From contig NZ_BJVC01000002.1 in NCBI RefSeq assembly GCF_007988945.1, positions 124,001 to 188,000 on the forward strand: 64,000 nt of DNA. Reading direction: 5' to 3'. The notes beneath the pieces were generated by a model. The model saw only the letters and a list, made by a program, of their open reading frames with translations. It had not been told where the DNA came from and made no database searches. This DNA comes from Swaminathania salitolerans (lineage in GTDB: Bacteria > Pseudomonadota > Alphaproteobacteria > Acetobacterales > Acetobacteraceae). Shown here in pieces: positions 35,246 through 44,270 of the stretch. Numbering within the stretch: the stretch's first letter is position 1; the number at the start of each line of letters is the position of its first letter. A program made the translations under genes and the position numbers.

Positions 35246-35776
35246 TTGACAGAAGCGGATTGGAGCCGTTGGATGGAGGCCGCGCAGGCAGGAGATGCAC
35301 AGGCTTATCGCCTGGTGCTGGGCGAGGCACAGGCATGGTTGCGCCGTTTTTTCCTCAAACGCCTGCCGCCCTCAATGGTCGATGACGCCGTGCAGGACAC
35401 CCTTATGGCGGTGCACGAGAAGCGTCACACCTTCGATCCTTCCCAGAAATTCGGCCCGTGGATTGCGGCCATTGCGCGTTACAAATGGATTGATCGCCTC
35501 CGGGCCGCCAGGCGTACACAGACGACCCTGCTTGATGAGACGGTGGCTGTGGGCGATCACGAGGAACAGGTGACCACGGCTCATGCACTGGAAAAGCTTC
35601 TGGCGCAGTTGAAGCCGGGGCCGGCAGAAGCGATCAGGTTGGTGAAGTTGCAAGGTCTGAGCATAGAGGAGGCAGCACGTCGAACAGGGCAATCCGCGAC
35701 GTTGGTGAAGGTCAATATCCATCGTGGGTTGAATCGCATGAGCACTCTGGTGATGGGAGGCAACGATGGTGAATGA
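35246..35776 (+). CDS. sigF: SigF-type ECF sigma factor
   Basis: A 176-residue ECF sigma. Region 2 (EAQAWLRRFFLKRLPPSMVD, then DAVQDTLMAVHEK) and region 4 (GLSIEEAARRTGQSATLVKV) are clear. It partners with the DUF1109/NrsF anti-sigma gene that overlaps its 3' end, the arrangement seen for Caulobacter and Azospira SigF. Because it lies in the operon driven by a GTAACC-N16-CGAA promoter, positive autoregulation is expected. The start is TTG 35246 or, with a GGAG at good distance, ATG 35273; the second would still keep all of region 2. Confidence 0.88.
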   Translation: MTEADWSRWMEAAQAGDAQAYRLVLGEAQAWLRRFFLKRLPPSMVDDAVQDTLMAVHEKRHTFDPSQKFGPWIAAIARYKWIDRLRAARRTQTTLLDETVAVGDHEEQVTTAHALEKLLAQLKPGPAEAIRLVKLQGLSIEEAARRTGQSATLVKVNIHRGLNRMSTLVMGGNDGE

Positions 35777-36407
35777 TCCCCTGATCGAGCGGTTTGTAAC
35801 CGATCTTCGCCCCGTCCGGAGACGCTCACTCTGGCGCGATGCCTTGACCCTCACGGTTCTCGCCGGGGTCGAGATCGGTGCAGTGCTCGGGTTTGGCCTG
35901 ATGCGCCCTGACATGCCCCATGCCATGCACATGATGAGCTTCTGGTGGAAGGCAATCGGACTGCTGCTGATCGTCGGGCTGGGCGGCGCTTCGGCGCTGG
36001 TCTCGCTCGACCCGACACGTTCGCCCCGGCAGGGGCTGCGTCGGCTGGGCGTGACGGCTGTTGTTCTTTTTGCCCTTGGCTGGCTTGTGGATGCGCTTCA
36101 GGCTGGGCCAGAGGCGTTATGGCTCAGGCTGGATCCGGCGCATGGCATGGTCTGTGCACGCGAGATCGTGGAGCTTGCTCTTCCGGCTGTCCTCGCACTG
36201 GGTGTTATCGTGCGCCGCGGCGCACCGGTTGATGTGCGCGGAACAGCGTGGGTCACTGGCATTGCCGGCGCGGCTTTTGGTGCGCTCGTCTTTGCTCTGG
36301 CCTGCCCCTTTGATGACCCGCTCTACCTTGTCGTCTGGTATTCATTGGCCTGTGCGCTGGTGGCCTGCGGCACGCGTCTGGTGTTGCCTTGGTTGATACG
36401 CTGGTAG
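35766..36407 (+). CDS. nrsF: NrsF-type (DUF1109) membrane anti-sigma factor
   Basis: A 213-residue inner-membrane protein with six predicted membrane segments, including DALTLTVLAGVEIGAVLGFG, AIGLLLIVGLGGASALVSL, LGVTAVVLFALGWLVDAL and YLVVWYSLACALVACGTRLV. A short cytoplasmic N-terminus (PLIERFVTDLRPVRRRSLWR) is typical of the DUF1109 family that holds SigF at the membrane. Two periplasm-side cysteine-bearing positions (MVCAREIVEL and ALACPFDD) are candidates for redox sensing, as reported for related NrsF proteins. Overlaps sigF by 11 bp. Confidence 0.88.
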   Translation: MVNDPLIERFVTDLRPVRRRSLWRDALTLTVLAGVEIGAVLGFGLMRPDMPHAMHMMSFWWKAIGLLLIVGLGGASALVSLDPTRSPRQGLRRLGVTAVVLFALGWLVDALQAGPEALWLRLDPAHGMVCAREIVELALPAVLALGVIVRRGAPVDVRGTAWVTGIAGAAFGALVFALACPFDDPLYLVVWYSLACALVACGTRLVLPWLIRW

Positions 36408-36455
36408 GTCCGGGCGATGCATTGTGCATCGCCCGATGCGATTGGGTATAATCGA

Positions 36456-37340
36456 TCAGATCGCGCTGTCTTTCGTCAACTTGTCCTGCGTTCTGAGCTC
36501 GAAATCCGAGCTGTCATGGCGTTCGCGAAGCTGGGAAGACAGCGGGCCTGAGAGCCTGTTCACCATCCGGCCCCGCTGGACAGCAGGGCGTTCGAGCAAC
36601 CGGGCTGACCACGCCTGCACATGGGAATACTCCTGAACGCTCAGAAACTGTGCAGCATCATTATAGAGCCAGCCTTCTACAAGGCCGCCATACCATGGAA
36701 AGATTGCCATATCGGCAATTGTATAGGTGTCGCCCGCTATATAGTCATGCCGGGCAAGCTGCCGGTCGAGAACGTCCAGCTGGCGTTTGGTCTCCATGGC
36801 AAACCGGTTGATTGCATATTCGATCTTCTCAGGGGCGTAGGCATAGAAATGGCCAAAGCCACCGCCGAGATAGGGTGCGCTGCCGACCTGCCAGAAAAGC
36901 CAGTTCAGACAGGCCGTACGCGATGGAACATCCCGAGGCAGAAAAGCCGCGAATTTCTCTGCGAGATAAAGCAGGATCGATCCTGATTCGAAGACGGGCA
37001 GGGGGGTGCCCCCGCTTTGGTCGATCAGCGCCGGGATCTTGGAATTCGGGTTGATGGCTGTAAAGCCCGATCCGAACTGATCGCCATCCCCTATATTGAT
37101 CAGCCAGGCATCATATTCCGCCCCCTCATGTCCCAGGGCCAGGAGTTCCTCCAGCATGATCGTCACCTTTACCCCATTGGGCGTACCCAGTGAGTATAGC
37201 TGGAGCGGGTGACGCCCTACGGGGAGGTTCTTTTCATGCGTCGGCCCGGCGACAGGGCGATTGGTGCTGGCGAATTTGCCGCCATTATGTTTGTCCCATG
37301 TCCAGACACTGGGCGGTGTATAGTTTTCTGAAGCGGTCAT
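36456..37340 (-). CDS. yghU: YghU-like glutathione S-transferase / disulfide-bond oxidoreductase
   Basis: A 294-residue nu-class GST. The N-terminal extension and PVGRHPLQLYSLGTPNGVKV, then TIMLEELLALG, match E. coli YghU. The thioredoxin-fold domain includes NPNSKIPALID, and a helical C-terminal domain ends with the conserved VNRLSGPLSSQLRERH. Such enzymes bind two glutathiones and reduce organic peroxides and disulfides. ATG 37340 overlaps the stop of the upstream GST gene by 4 bp, so the two GSTs are translationally coupled. A longer frame upstream was rejected because it runs through that gene. Confidence 0.88.
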   Translation of the reverse strand: MTASENYTPPSVWTWDKHNGGKFASTNRPVAGPTHEKNLPVGRHPLQLYSLGTPNGVKVTIMLEELLALGHEGAEYDAWLINIGDGDQFGSGFTAINPNSKIPALIDQSGGTPLPVFESGSILLYLAEKFAAFLPRDVPSRTACLNWLFWQVGSAPYLGGGFGHFYAYAPEKIEYAINRFAMETKRQLDVLDRQLARHDYIAGDTYTIADMAIFPWYGGLVEGWLYNDAAQFLSVQEYSHVQAWSARLLERPAVQRGRMVNRLSGPLSSQLRERHDSSDFELRTQDKLTKDSAI

Positions 37341-38053
37341 GAGCGCTGCTCCCGATTGTGGATAGGGAAATTGGATGGGAAGAGGGCACGTTGTGCCTGA
37401 TCGTCCATATCTGTCTTGAATGCGTGCCTCTTCATGAGCGCCTGCACGCGCGACACGGCCGAGCGGGCATTGATGTCGTGCATGAAGCGAGCAAGTGCAG
37501 GCCAGCGCTCGAGCGGATAATCTTCCTTGAGCACACGGGGCGCGCGCTCCAGCCAGCCCCAGGCAGACATATCGGCAATTGTGAAAGTATCGCCCACGAT
37601 GTAACGGCGGTCCGTGAGGTGCTGGTCGAGAACTGTGTAATGTCGTTCGACCTCGCGCCTGTACCGATTGACGGCGTAGTCCAGCCCGGCGGGCGCTGCA
37701 TGCTGAAAATGCACGGCCTGACCGGAAAAAGGCCCAAGCCCGGATGCGATAAACATCAACCATGACAGCAATTCAGGCCGGTCCGCGGGGGTCCCGAGAT
37801 ATTGCCCGCTCTTTTCAGCAAGATAGAGCAGTATTGCATTGGAATCGAACACGCGTGTTGCCGGGCCCGCAGGACCTTCGGTGTCGATAATGGCAGGCAC
37901 CTTGCCATTGGGGTTGATCGCGAGAAACGCCGGGTCATACTGATCACCTTTGCGGGTATCGACCGGTATGGCCTCATAGGGCAAACCGGTTTCCTCGAGC
38001 ATGAGGGCGATTTTCGCCGGGTTGGGCGTGGGATGGAAATAAAAACGGATCAT
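37337..38053 (-). CDS. Glutathione S-transferase, YfcG/Ure2-like
   Basis: A 238-residue GST. The N-terminal thioredoxin-like domain (RFYFHPTPNPAKIALMLEET; NPNGKVPAIIDTEG; FDSNAILLYLAEK) provides the glutathione site, and an all-helical C-terminal domain follows (FTIADMSAWGWLERAP). The short Asn-containing N-terminal loop in place of Tyr/Ser/Cys is typical of the nu/YfcG group, which favours disulfide reductase and peroxidase activity over classical conjugation. Upstream partner of the yghU-like gene. Confidence 0.85.
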   Translation of the reverse strand: MIRFYFHPTPNPAKIALMLEETGLPYEAIPVDTRKGDQYDPAFLAINPNGKVPAIIDTEGPAGPATRVFDSNAILLYLAEKSGQYLGTPADRPELLSWLMFIASGLGPFSGQAVHFQHAAPAGLDYAVNRYRREVERHYTVLDQHLTDRRYIVGDTFTIADMSAWGWLERAPRVLKEDYPLERWPALARFMHDINARSAVSRVQALMKRHAFKTDMDDQAQRALFPSNFPIHNREQRS

Positions 38054-38159
38054 GATAGCTCACCCTTGCGAAACCATGTCAGTCTGATTGGCAGTATGGG
38101 CGGGTCCTGCTGACGCTCCACCGTACTGGTGATCGCAATCCTGTGGTTATCACGGAGCC

Positions 38160-38909
38160 CTAGACCGCGGCCGCACCACCGTCGACAATGAGGTCAATGC
38201 CTGCAACATGACTGCTTTCATCAGAAGCCAGAAAGAGCGCGGCCGCAGCAAGTTCCTCTGGCTGCCCCAATCGCTTCATGGGCACGGCTGCAGCCCATTG
38301 ACGCTTGACGGCTTCGGCACCTTCCGGCGTATCGGCCTGGCTGTCCATGATCGGTGTGTCGAACGGTCCGGGGCTGAGGGTATTGATCCGTATGCCGCGT
38401 TCGACCAGTTCGGCCGTCCAGGTTCTGGACAGGCTGCGTATTGCAGCCTTGCTTGCGCTGTATGTGCCATAGCCAGGCACACCCTTATTGGCAGCGATGG
38501 ATGAGACAAGGATGACTGAGCTGCCAGACCGCAACAGGCCAAGTGCCTTGCTGATCGTGAAATACAGGCCTTTCACGTTGATATCAAACGTCCGATCGTA
38601 ATTGGCTTGTGTTGCCTGTTCGAGTGTTTGAGGCAGAACGATGCCGGCATTGGCGACCAGAATATCGATAGCCCCACGTTCACGCCGTATCGTTTCCACC
38701 ATGCGTTCGATATCGCCGGGAAGACTGACATCTGCCTGTATAGAGGCGGCCTGACTGCCCAATGTCGGTACAGCCCGCTCAAGCTCGGCCTGTCGCCGAC
38801 CGGTGATATAGACAAATGCGCCTTCAGCGATGAAACGCGTTGCGATGGCAAGCCCGAGCCCGCTGCTTCCTCCGGTCACAAGGGCCGTTTTTCGATGAAG
38901 TTTCGTCAT
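38160..38909 (-). CDS. Short-chain dehydrogenase/reductase (SDR)
   Basis: A 249-residue classical SDR. It shows the cofactor loop TGGSSGLGLAIA, the structural NAG (LVANAGIVLPQ), the catalytic Ser (ILVSSIAANKG), the YSASK motif (YGTYSASKAAIRSL), and the C-terminal SDESSHVAGIDLIVDGG. Arg residues after the second strand (ITGRRQAELE) suggest NADPH. Ends a block of minus-strand redox genes. Substrate unknown; SDRs of this clade often act on small carbonyl compounds. Confidence 0.88.
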   Translation of the reverse strand: MTKLHRKTALVTGGSSGLGLAIATRFIAEGAFVYITGRRQAELERAVPTLGSQAASIQADVSLPGDIERMVETIRRERGAIDILVANAGIVLPQTLEQATQANYDRTFDINVKGLYFTISKALGLLRSGSSVILVSSIAANKGVPGYGTYSASKAAIRSLSRTWTAELVERGIRINTLSPGPFDTPIMDSQADTPEGAEAVKRQWAAAVPMKRLGQPEELAAAALFLASDESSHVAGIDLIVDGGAAAV

Positions 38910-39059
38910 AACTGTTCCTTTTCGAAGGCAGATTGCCGTGAAGGAATCACGAAGCGCGAGAGGGGCGCAGAGAGGTTCGTGAACGCCGCAGGCTGGATGT
39001 CATCGGGAGCGCGAGACGAGGCCCGTTCTACCGGCAGGGTACAGTACTTGGGTGAGGGC

Positions 39060-39476
39060 TCAGAGCAGACCGCGATGGCCTTCATACTCTTCGCTTTTGT
39101 CGAGTCCACGCTCAGCAATGATCTTCGCAGCGACAGGCATGACACCGGAAATGGCGGGAAAGCCGACATAAGGGAGCATCTGTATCAGAGCCTCCTCTAT
39201 TTCCTTCAGCTTCATACCGTGATCGAGCGCAAAACCCATATGGAGGCCGAATTCATGAGGCTGGCGCAGCGCAACCATGACGGTCATGGTGATGAGACTT
39301 CGACGCGCCTGATCGAGCCCTTCACGTGTCCAGATGTCCTCGAAAACATGATCAACTGCATACCCGGCTATGGCTGCGCCGAAAGTGCCTGACTGTGACG
39401 CCGCGATGAGCTTGGCGGATTGTTCGTCACCCATCAAATGGCGAGTGAAGCTATTGCCCATGTCATTGGAGCGCAT
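39060..39476 (-). CDS. Carboxymuconolactone decarboxylase family protein
   Basis: A 138-residue helical protein (LDQARRSLITMTVMVALRQP; MGFALDHGMKLKEIEEALIQ) like PcaC-type members. The CxxC of AhpD is absent, so it is probably not a peroxidase reductase. ATG 39476 follows a GGAG. Role unknown. Confidence 0.75.
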   Translation of the reverse strand: MRSNDMGNSFTRHLMGDEQSAKLIAASQSGTFGAAIAGYAVDHVFEDIWTREGLDQARRSLITMTVMVALRQPHEFGLHMGFALDHGMKLKEIEEALIQMLPYVGFPAISGVMPVAAKIIAERGLDKSEEYEGHRGLL

Positions 39477-39543
39477 ATCTCTCTCCGTATCCTCAGTGAA
39501 AAACTCCGCTCCTGCGCGAGCCGGGGCGGTATGGATGGAGTGA

Positions 39544-40218
39544 TCAGTCGGCCGACTGGGTCGCGTGGCGCAGGGCAGGAAGCATGTCGGCAGGTTCCGG
39601 GCGACGCGTATAATCCGGGTTGACCTCGGCATAGAGAATGACGCCGTCCTGACCGATGACGAAACGTCCGGGCATGGGGAGCGTCCAGCTGTCGTCACCA
39701 TTGAAACCGGGCAGATCGTTTTTGAGATTCCGGTAAAGCTCGATCAGATAGTCCGGCATGGTAAAACGCAGGCCGAATTGTGCTGCAACGTCGTTATGCG
39801 TGTCGGACAGGATCGGGAAATCCAGATCGTTCTGGCGGACGGATTTCCGGCTGTTCGCAGCCGTCTGCGGCGAGATCGCGACCAGCTCCGCACCGAGATC
39901 GCGGAATGAGGGAAGTGCCGCCTCGAGAGCCTGCAATTCCATGTTGCAGTAAGGGCACCAGACGCCACGATAGAAGCTGACGACCAGAGGTCCCCGGGCG
40001 AGAAGATCGGCAGAGGATACGGGATTGCCGTCGGGATCGTTCAGCGTGAAGGCCGGTGCCTTGTCTCCCGCCTTGAGGGCTTTCTCTGCGGCGCCCGAGG
40101 CAACCAGCTCGGCAGTGGCGCGGTGCATGGTCTCGATGACCGCGTGCGGGACGTTGTAAGGGGGCTTTCCGGCTTCGAAATCGGCCTTGAAAGCGTCGAG
40201 TTTTGCCTGGAGTGTCAT
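39544..40218 (-). CDS. Peroxiredoxin-like AhpC/TSA family protein
   Basis: A 224-residue thioredoxin-fold protein. An N-terminal helical part (LQAKLDAFKADFEAGKP) is followed by the AhpC/TSA domain with FYRGVWCPYCNMELQALEAA. The CPYC pair replaces the single peroxidatic Cys of true peroxiredoxins, so it may be a thiol oxidoreductase or an atypical peroxidase. The ATG at 40218 fits the family N-terminus. It lies downstream of the Old Yellow Enzyme gene in the same direction, separated by a 21-bp palindrome. Confidence 0.85.
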   Translation of the reverse strand: MTLQAKLDAFKADFEAGKPPYNVPHAVIETMHRATAELVASGAAEKALKAGDKAPAFTLNDPDGNPVSSADLLARGPLVVSFYRGVWCPYCNMELQALEAALPSFRDLGAELVAISPQTAANSRKSVRQNDLDFPILSDTHNDVAAQFGLRFTMPDYLIELYRNLKNDLPGFNGDDSWTLPMPGRFVIGQDGVILYAEVNPDYTRRPEPADMLPALRHATQSAD

Positions 40219-40300
40219 GGTTTCGTTTCCCTGGTTGTGGTGTCGGATCCGACGATATGCGGTCGCCGGACGGGAGGGATGACGGCGTGGCCGACTAACG

Positions 40301-40321
40301 CTCATTCCGTGACGGAATGAG
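40301..40321. promoter_or_regulatory. 21-bp perfect palindrome between OYE and peroxiredoxin-like genes
   Basis: CTCATTCCGT-G-ACGGAATGAG, with an extra half-site CTCATTCCG near 40333 over the end of the OYE gene. A one-base centre suits a dimeric repressor site better than a terminator hairpin. Confidence 0.5.
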
Positions 40322-40332
40322 CGCTCCGTCTC

Positions 40333-41439
40333 TCATTCCGCCGTTGCTGTCGCTGTTTCGGAGAAAGGATAGTCGGTGTAGCCATGGGCATCGCCGCCAT
40401 AGAAGGTCGAACGGTCATAAGGGGTCAGGGGAAGATCCAGACGCAGCCGCTCGGGAAGATCGGGATTGCTGATGAAGTGCCGACCGAAGGCGACCGCATC
40501 GGCATCGCCGGAATCGAGCAGGGCTCCTGCACTGTTCCTGTCGAACCCGCCTGCCGCGATCAGCGTGCCCCGGAACCTCTTGCGCAAGTCGCGCGCGGCG
40601 ACAGGCGCGCTTTCGGCAATGAGTTCCGTGCCCTTGATGCGGGGCTCGACCACATGCAGATAGGCGATTCCGAGCGCATCCAGCCGCTCTGCCACATAGC
40701 CGAAGGTTTCCTCGGGATTGCTGTCCGACATCGAGCCGTAAGTGCCGCTCGGGCTCAGACGAACACCTACGCGATCTGCCCCCCAGACGGATATGGCGGC
40801 TTGCGTCACCTCAAGAAGGAAGCGGGCGCGGTTCTCGACAGGGCCGCCATACTCATCGGTGCGGTGGTTGGTGCCATCCTGCAGGAACTGGTCCGGCAGA
40901 TAGCCATTGGCGCCGTGAATCTCCACGCCGTCGAACCCTGCCAGTCTGGCCCTTGCGGCACCTTTTCTGAACTGCTCGATCACGGCAGGAATTTCCTCCA
41001 GCGTGAGGGCGCGCGGCATGGAGAACGGGGCGGGGCCGCTGGGCGTGTAGGCGTCTCCTTCCGCCCGCAGGGCAGACGGAGCAACCGGAGCCGCGCCGCC
41101 GGGTTGCAGATCGTGATGCGACTGCCGCCCCACATGCCAGAGCTGCATGACGATCCTGCCACCGCGCGCATGAACGGCCTCGGTGACCGCGCGCCAGCTT
41201 TCGATCTGGGAGTCGTCATAAATGCCCGGTGCGCCCGCATAGCCATACCCTTCGAGTGCGACGGGTGTCGCCTCGGAGACGATGAGTCCGCCGGGCGAGC
41301 TGCGCTGGCTGTAATACTGCGCCATCAGCGCATTGGCCTTGCCGGATGCGTCCGATCGCATACGCGTCAGCGGTGCCATGACGATTCTGTGGCCGAGCGA
41401 CAATGCTCCGGCCCGGAGCGGGGTGAAGAGTGCGTTCAT
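40333..41439 (-). CDS. Old Yellow Enzyme family alkene reductase (NemA-like)
   Basis: A 368-residue FMN barrel enzyme. It starts MNALFTPLRAGALSLGHRIV, then VMAPLTRMRSD. The active-site pair His-Asn is in GVEIHGANGYLPDQFLQDGT, and the flavin-binding C-terminal part is DAVAFGRHFISNPDLPERLR. It reduces activated C=C bonds (N-ethylmaleimide, quinone-like electrophiles) with NAD(P)H. The ATG at 41439 was chosen over a longer frame that overlaps the GST gene. It follows the GST gene by 29 bp and probably shares its promoter. Confidence 0.92.
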   Translation of the reverse strand: MNALFTPLRAGALSLGHRIVMAPLTRMRSDASGKANALMAQYYSQRSSPGGLIVSEATPVALEGYGYAGAPGIYDDSQIESWRAVTEAVHARGGRIVMQLWHVGRQSHHDLQPGGAAPVAPSALRAEGDAYTPSGPAPFSMPRALTLEEIPAVIEQFRKGAARARLAGFDGVEIHGANGYLPDQFLQDGTNHRTDEYGGPVENRARFLLEVTQAAISVWGADRVGVRLSPSGTYGSMSDSNPEETFGYVAERLDALGIAYLHVVEPRIKGTELIAESAPVAARDLRKRFRGTLIAAGGFDRNSAGALLDSGDADAVAFGRHFISNPDLPERLRLDLPLTPYDRSTFYGGDAHGYTDYPFSETATATAE

Positions 41440-41468
41440 GGGAATGTCTTTCCTGAAAAGAGACGGGT

Positions 41469-42104
41469 TCAGTTCCTGGCGGTGAGCGCCTCGACGCGGT
41501 CGATACCGCGCTGCACGCCGGGTCGGGCGGCGATCTGCTCGTACCAGCGGGCGACATGAGGGGTGCGGTCGAGCGCGATGCCGGGAAAGCTGCGTCGCCA
41601 CAGCCAGCCGAAATGCGCGATATCGGCGATGGAGAAGGCATCGCCTGCCACGAAGTCGCGATGCGCCAGCACGCCGTCGAGTACACCCAGCACGCGTCTG
41701 GCTTCGTTGTCGAAGCGTTCGATGGCGAGCGGCAGGGTTTCGCTGGCAAAACGCCGGAAGAAGCCGGCTTGTCCGAAAGCGGGGCTCAGCGCGGAGGCAT
41801 GAAAGAAAAGCTGTTCGAATACGCGCGCCCGTTCGGCCCCGGTTGCAGGGAGAAGGCGGCCGGTTTTTCCAGCCAGGTACACGAGTATGGCTGCAGACTC
41901 TGTGAGGACGAGCTTCTCATCCCTCGCGTCGTGATCAACCAGTACGGGAACCTTCTGGTTAGGATTAAGCGTCGTGAAGGACGTGGTACCCTGTTCGCCT
42001 TGCCGGATATTGATGCCGTGTAGCGCATAGGCGAGATCGAGCTCTTCCAGCGCGATGGTGACCTTGACGCTGTTGGGCGTCGCGAAAGCGTAGACCTCAA
42101 TCAT
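41469..42104 (-). CDS. Glutathione S-transferase
   Basis: A 211-residue GST. The thioredoxin-like half has VYAFATPNSVKVTIALEELD, LNPNQKVPVLVDHD and LTESAAILVYLAGKTG, and the helical half carries FSIADIAHFGWLWRRSF. It is first in a probable minus-strand operon with the OYE gene, which suggests joint handling of electrophiles. A divergent LysR regulator starts 272 bp away. Substrate unknown. Confidence 0.86.
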   Translation of the reverse strand: MIEVYAFATPNSVKVTIALEELDLAYALHGINIRQGEQGTTSFTTLNPNQKVPVLVDHDARDEKLVLTESAAILVYLAGKTGRLLPATGAERARVFEQLFFHASALSPAFGQAGFFRRFASETLPLAIERFDNEARRVLGVLDGVLAHRDFVAGDAFSIADIAHFGWLWRRSFPGIALDRTPHVARWYEQIAARPGVQRGIDRVEALTARN

Positions 42105-42376
42105 GAGCGGTTCCTCCATCAGGTTTTGCAAGGAGAGTGGAGAGCGCCGGGAGAAGGGCGGCGACCATAGCTTGTGGCAGGTCACCCGTGAGCTGATAGG
42201 CCGAGATAAAATGCGACACCGGTCGTGTTGATACGGCGTTGGTGAAATGAACGATCATCCTGAAGCCTGCTCCATCCTTCCCCGACGCTGACCGGGTTGC
42301 AGGCTTGGTTTGCCTCTGTTTCACTGGGCATGGCAGATGGCTCGATGCGATAAGCATCATTCCCCGGAGGAATAGG

Positions 42377-43252
42377 ATGGACCGATATCAGGCGATGACG
42401 ACGTTCGTGCGTGTGGTCGAGACGGGTTCATTCTCAGCAGCGGCACGGCAGCTTCATGTTGGTCAGCCCGCTGTGTCGAAAATCGTGGCACAGCTGGAAA
42501 GCCGGTTGCAGGTCAGCCTGCTGATACGCTCGACGCACGGTCTGACGCCGACAGAGGCGGGGCAGGCGTTTTACGAGCGCGCGCGCAACGCGCTGCTGGA
42601 AGCCGACGAGGCCGAGCTGGCGGCGCGCGGCGCGGGAAGCGGTCTGTCCGGACGGCTGCGCGTATCGGCCGCCACGACATTTGCGCGGCTGCATATCATA
42701 CCCCGGCTTCCGGCTTTTCTCGATGCGCATCCGCAGCTCGATGTCGATATTCTGCTTGATGACCGGATGATCGATCTCGTGGCCGAGGGGGTTGATATCT
42801 CGTTGCGTATGGGGGCTTTGGCCGATTCCTCAGCGGTCGCGCGCAAGCTGGCGACGGGAAAACGTTCGGTGCTCGCCACACCGGCCTATCTGGCGCGTGC
42901 GGGCATGCCGTTGGTTCCTGCCGATCTGGCTGATCACACCGCGATCGTTTACAGTCAGCTCCCCAATGTCTGGTCATTTCACAGGGATGGCTCGGCCGTC
43001 TCGGTGTCCGTTGCGGGGCGTCTTAGGGTCAGCGCTGCCGAGGGCCTGCGGGCAGCCATACTCGCTGATATGGGCCTGACCATCACCTCGGACTGGATGT
43101 TCGCCCCGGAACTCGAAAGCGGCGCCGTAACGCGCCTGCTTCCAGCGTGGTCTTTGCCTGATATCGACCTTTGGGCTGTCTTCCCCACGGGAAGAATGAT
43201 GACCGCAAAGGCAAGGCAATTTGCAGATTTTGTTCAGGGCTTGATGGAATGA
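42377..43252 (+). CDS. LysR family regulator divergent from the GST-OYE operon
   Basis: A 291-residue LysR protein starting MDRYQAMTTFVRVVETGSFS. The HTH is SAAARQLHVGQPAVSKIVAQ, followed by a substrate-binding domain (SGRLRVSAATTFARLHIIPR; GLRAAILADMGLTITSDWMF). This is the CrgA/AaeR-like group that often regulates neighbouring oxidoreductases. AGGAATAGG precedes the ATG at 42377. It faces the GST-OYE operon and probably regulates it. Confidence 0.87.
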   Translation: MDRYQAMTTFVRVVETGSFSAAARQLHVGQPAVSKIVAQLESRLQVSLLIRSTHGLTPTEAGQAFYERARNALLEADEAELAARGAGSGLSGRLRVSAATTFARLHIIPRLPAFLDAHPQLDVDILLDDRMIDLVAEGVDISLRMGALADSSAVARKLATGKRSVLATPAYLARAGMPLVPADLADHTAIVYSQLPNVWSFHRDGSAVSVSVAGRLRVSAAEGLRAAILADMGLTITSDWMFAPELESGAVTRLLPAWSLPDIDLWAVFPTGRMMTAKARQFADFVQGLME

Positions 43253-43570
43253 AAGCAAGATGCCGCCGTTTGGTGCGCATACTGTCTTTTGCGATATTCA
43301 GAAAGACAAGGGCTGGCGTTGCGATCGCGTTGGCTCAGCTATGCTGGGAAGTCGAGGCAGAGTTCGACATCGACATCGACATCGACAGGTCAACGATGGG
43401 TGGTGCCTGACCCGATATGTTGCTCTCTTCAATCCGCTACCGTCGGCCTTGGCCATTCCATTCGGGAATAAGCGTTATTGCCATTACCCCGCTCCCCAAG
43501 CGAGAGGAAAATACGAAATCTCCGTTTCCTGATTGTCATATTGGCAAGCAAGGATACAGGAGTTTTCATA
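43253..43570. other. Intergenic region with GACATC microsatellite
   Basis: About 318 bp with no supported gene. A short tandem run of GACATC units lies at about 43364-43387. Nothing else recognised. Confidence 0.4.
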
Positions 43571-44149
43571 ATGACGACCAATGCGTTCAAGCTGCATGAT
43601 ATCGAAAATGCACCGAAGGCATCAGCAGACATTCTCAACGGGGTACAGCAGGCCTGGGGCTTTATCCCCAACTTGCATCGCGTTCTAGCCGAGAGCCCTG
43701 CGGCGCTTGAGGCATACGCTACCTTGTGGGGGATTGCTGAAAAAACGAGCTTCTCTCCCGTCGAGCGGAATATTGCCTATCTGTCGATCATCTACGAGAA
43801 CGAATGCACCTACTGCATGGCAGGTCACACCAATCTGTCGCGCATGGCAAAAGTCGACGATGCGTCAATTGAGGCGATCCGTGAGGGGAAGCCCCTTGCT
43901 GACCCCAAACTTGAGGCCTTGCGCAGATTCGCGGCGCTGGTAACACGCAATCGTGGCGTCCTGAGCGAAGCCGATGTCGATGCATTTAAAGCTGCTGGCT
44001 ATACCAATCAGTCCGTACTTGACGTGCTGGTGCTTGAAGCCACTAAACTGATTTCGAATTATACCAACCATCTCGCTCATACACCTCTGGACAGCTTCAT
44101 GGCGGGTGCCGAATGGACCGCCCCGGGTAAACTGGGTGTAGCAGGCTGA
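43571..44149 (+). CDS. AhpD-like carboxymuconolactone decarboxylase family protein
   Basis: A 192-residue helical protein with the redox motif CTYCMAGH (IIYENECTYCMAGHTNLSRM), so a peroxidase-linked disulfide reductase role like AhpD is likely. ATG 43571 is preceded by AGGAG. It sits in a redox-related neighbourhood but alone in its operon. Substrate unknown. Confidence 0.83.
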   Translation: MTTNAFKLHDIENAPKASADILNGVQQAWGFIPNLHRVLAESPAALEAYATLWGIAEKTSFSPVERNIAYLSIIYENECTYCMAGHTNLSRMAKVDDASIEAIREGKPLADPKLEALRRFAALVTRNRGVLSEADVDAFKAAGYTNQSVLDVLVLEATKLISNYTNHLAHTPLDSFMAGAEWTAPGKLGVAG

Positions 44150-44270
44150 ACGCAGCCCATTTTGGCAAATGGCCGAAGCAAGTCCTTCGGCCGAGGTGTC
44201 GCGGAGGTGTCTCGATACACCCCCGGGCTCATGGGCTGAACCTCAAATTTGTTGATCAGGGAAGCTTCCA

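Noticed and set aside
43364-43387. GACATC tandem run as a functional repeat
   Set aside because: Short simple repeat in a noncoding stretch, without any associated gene or structure.
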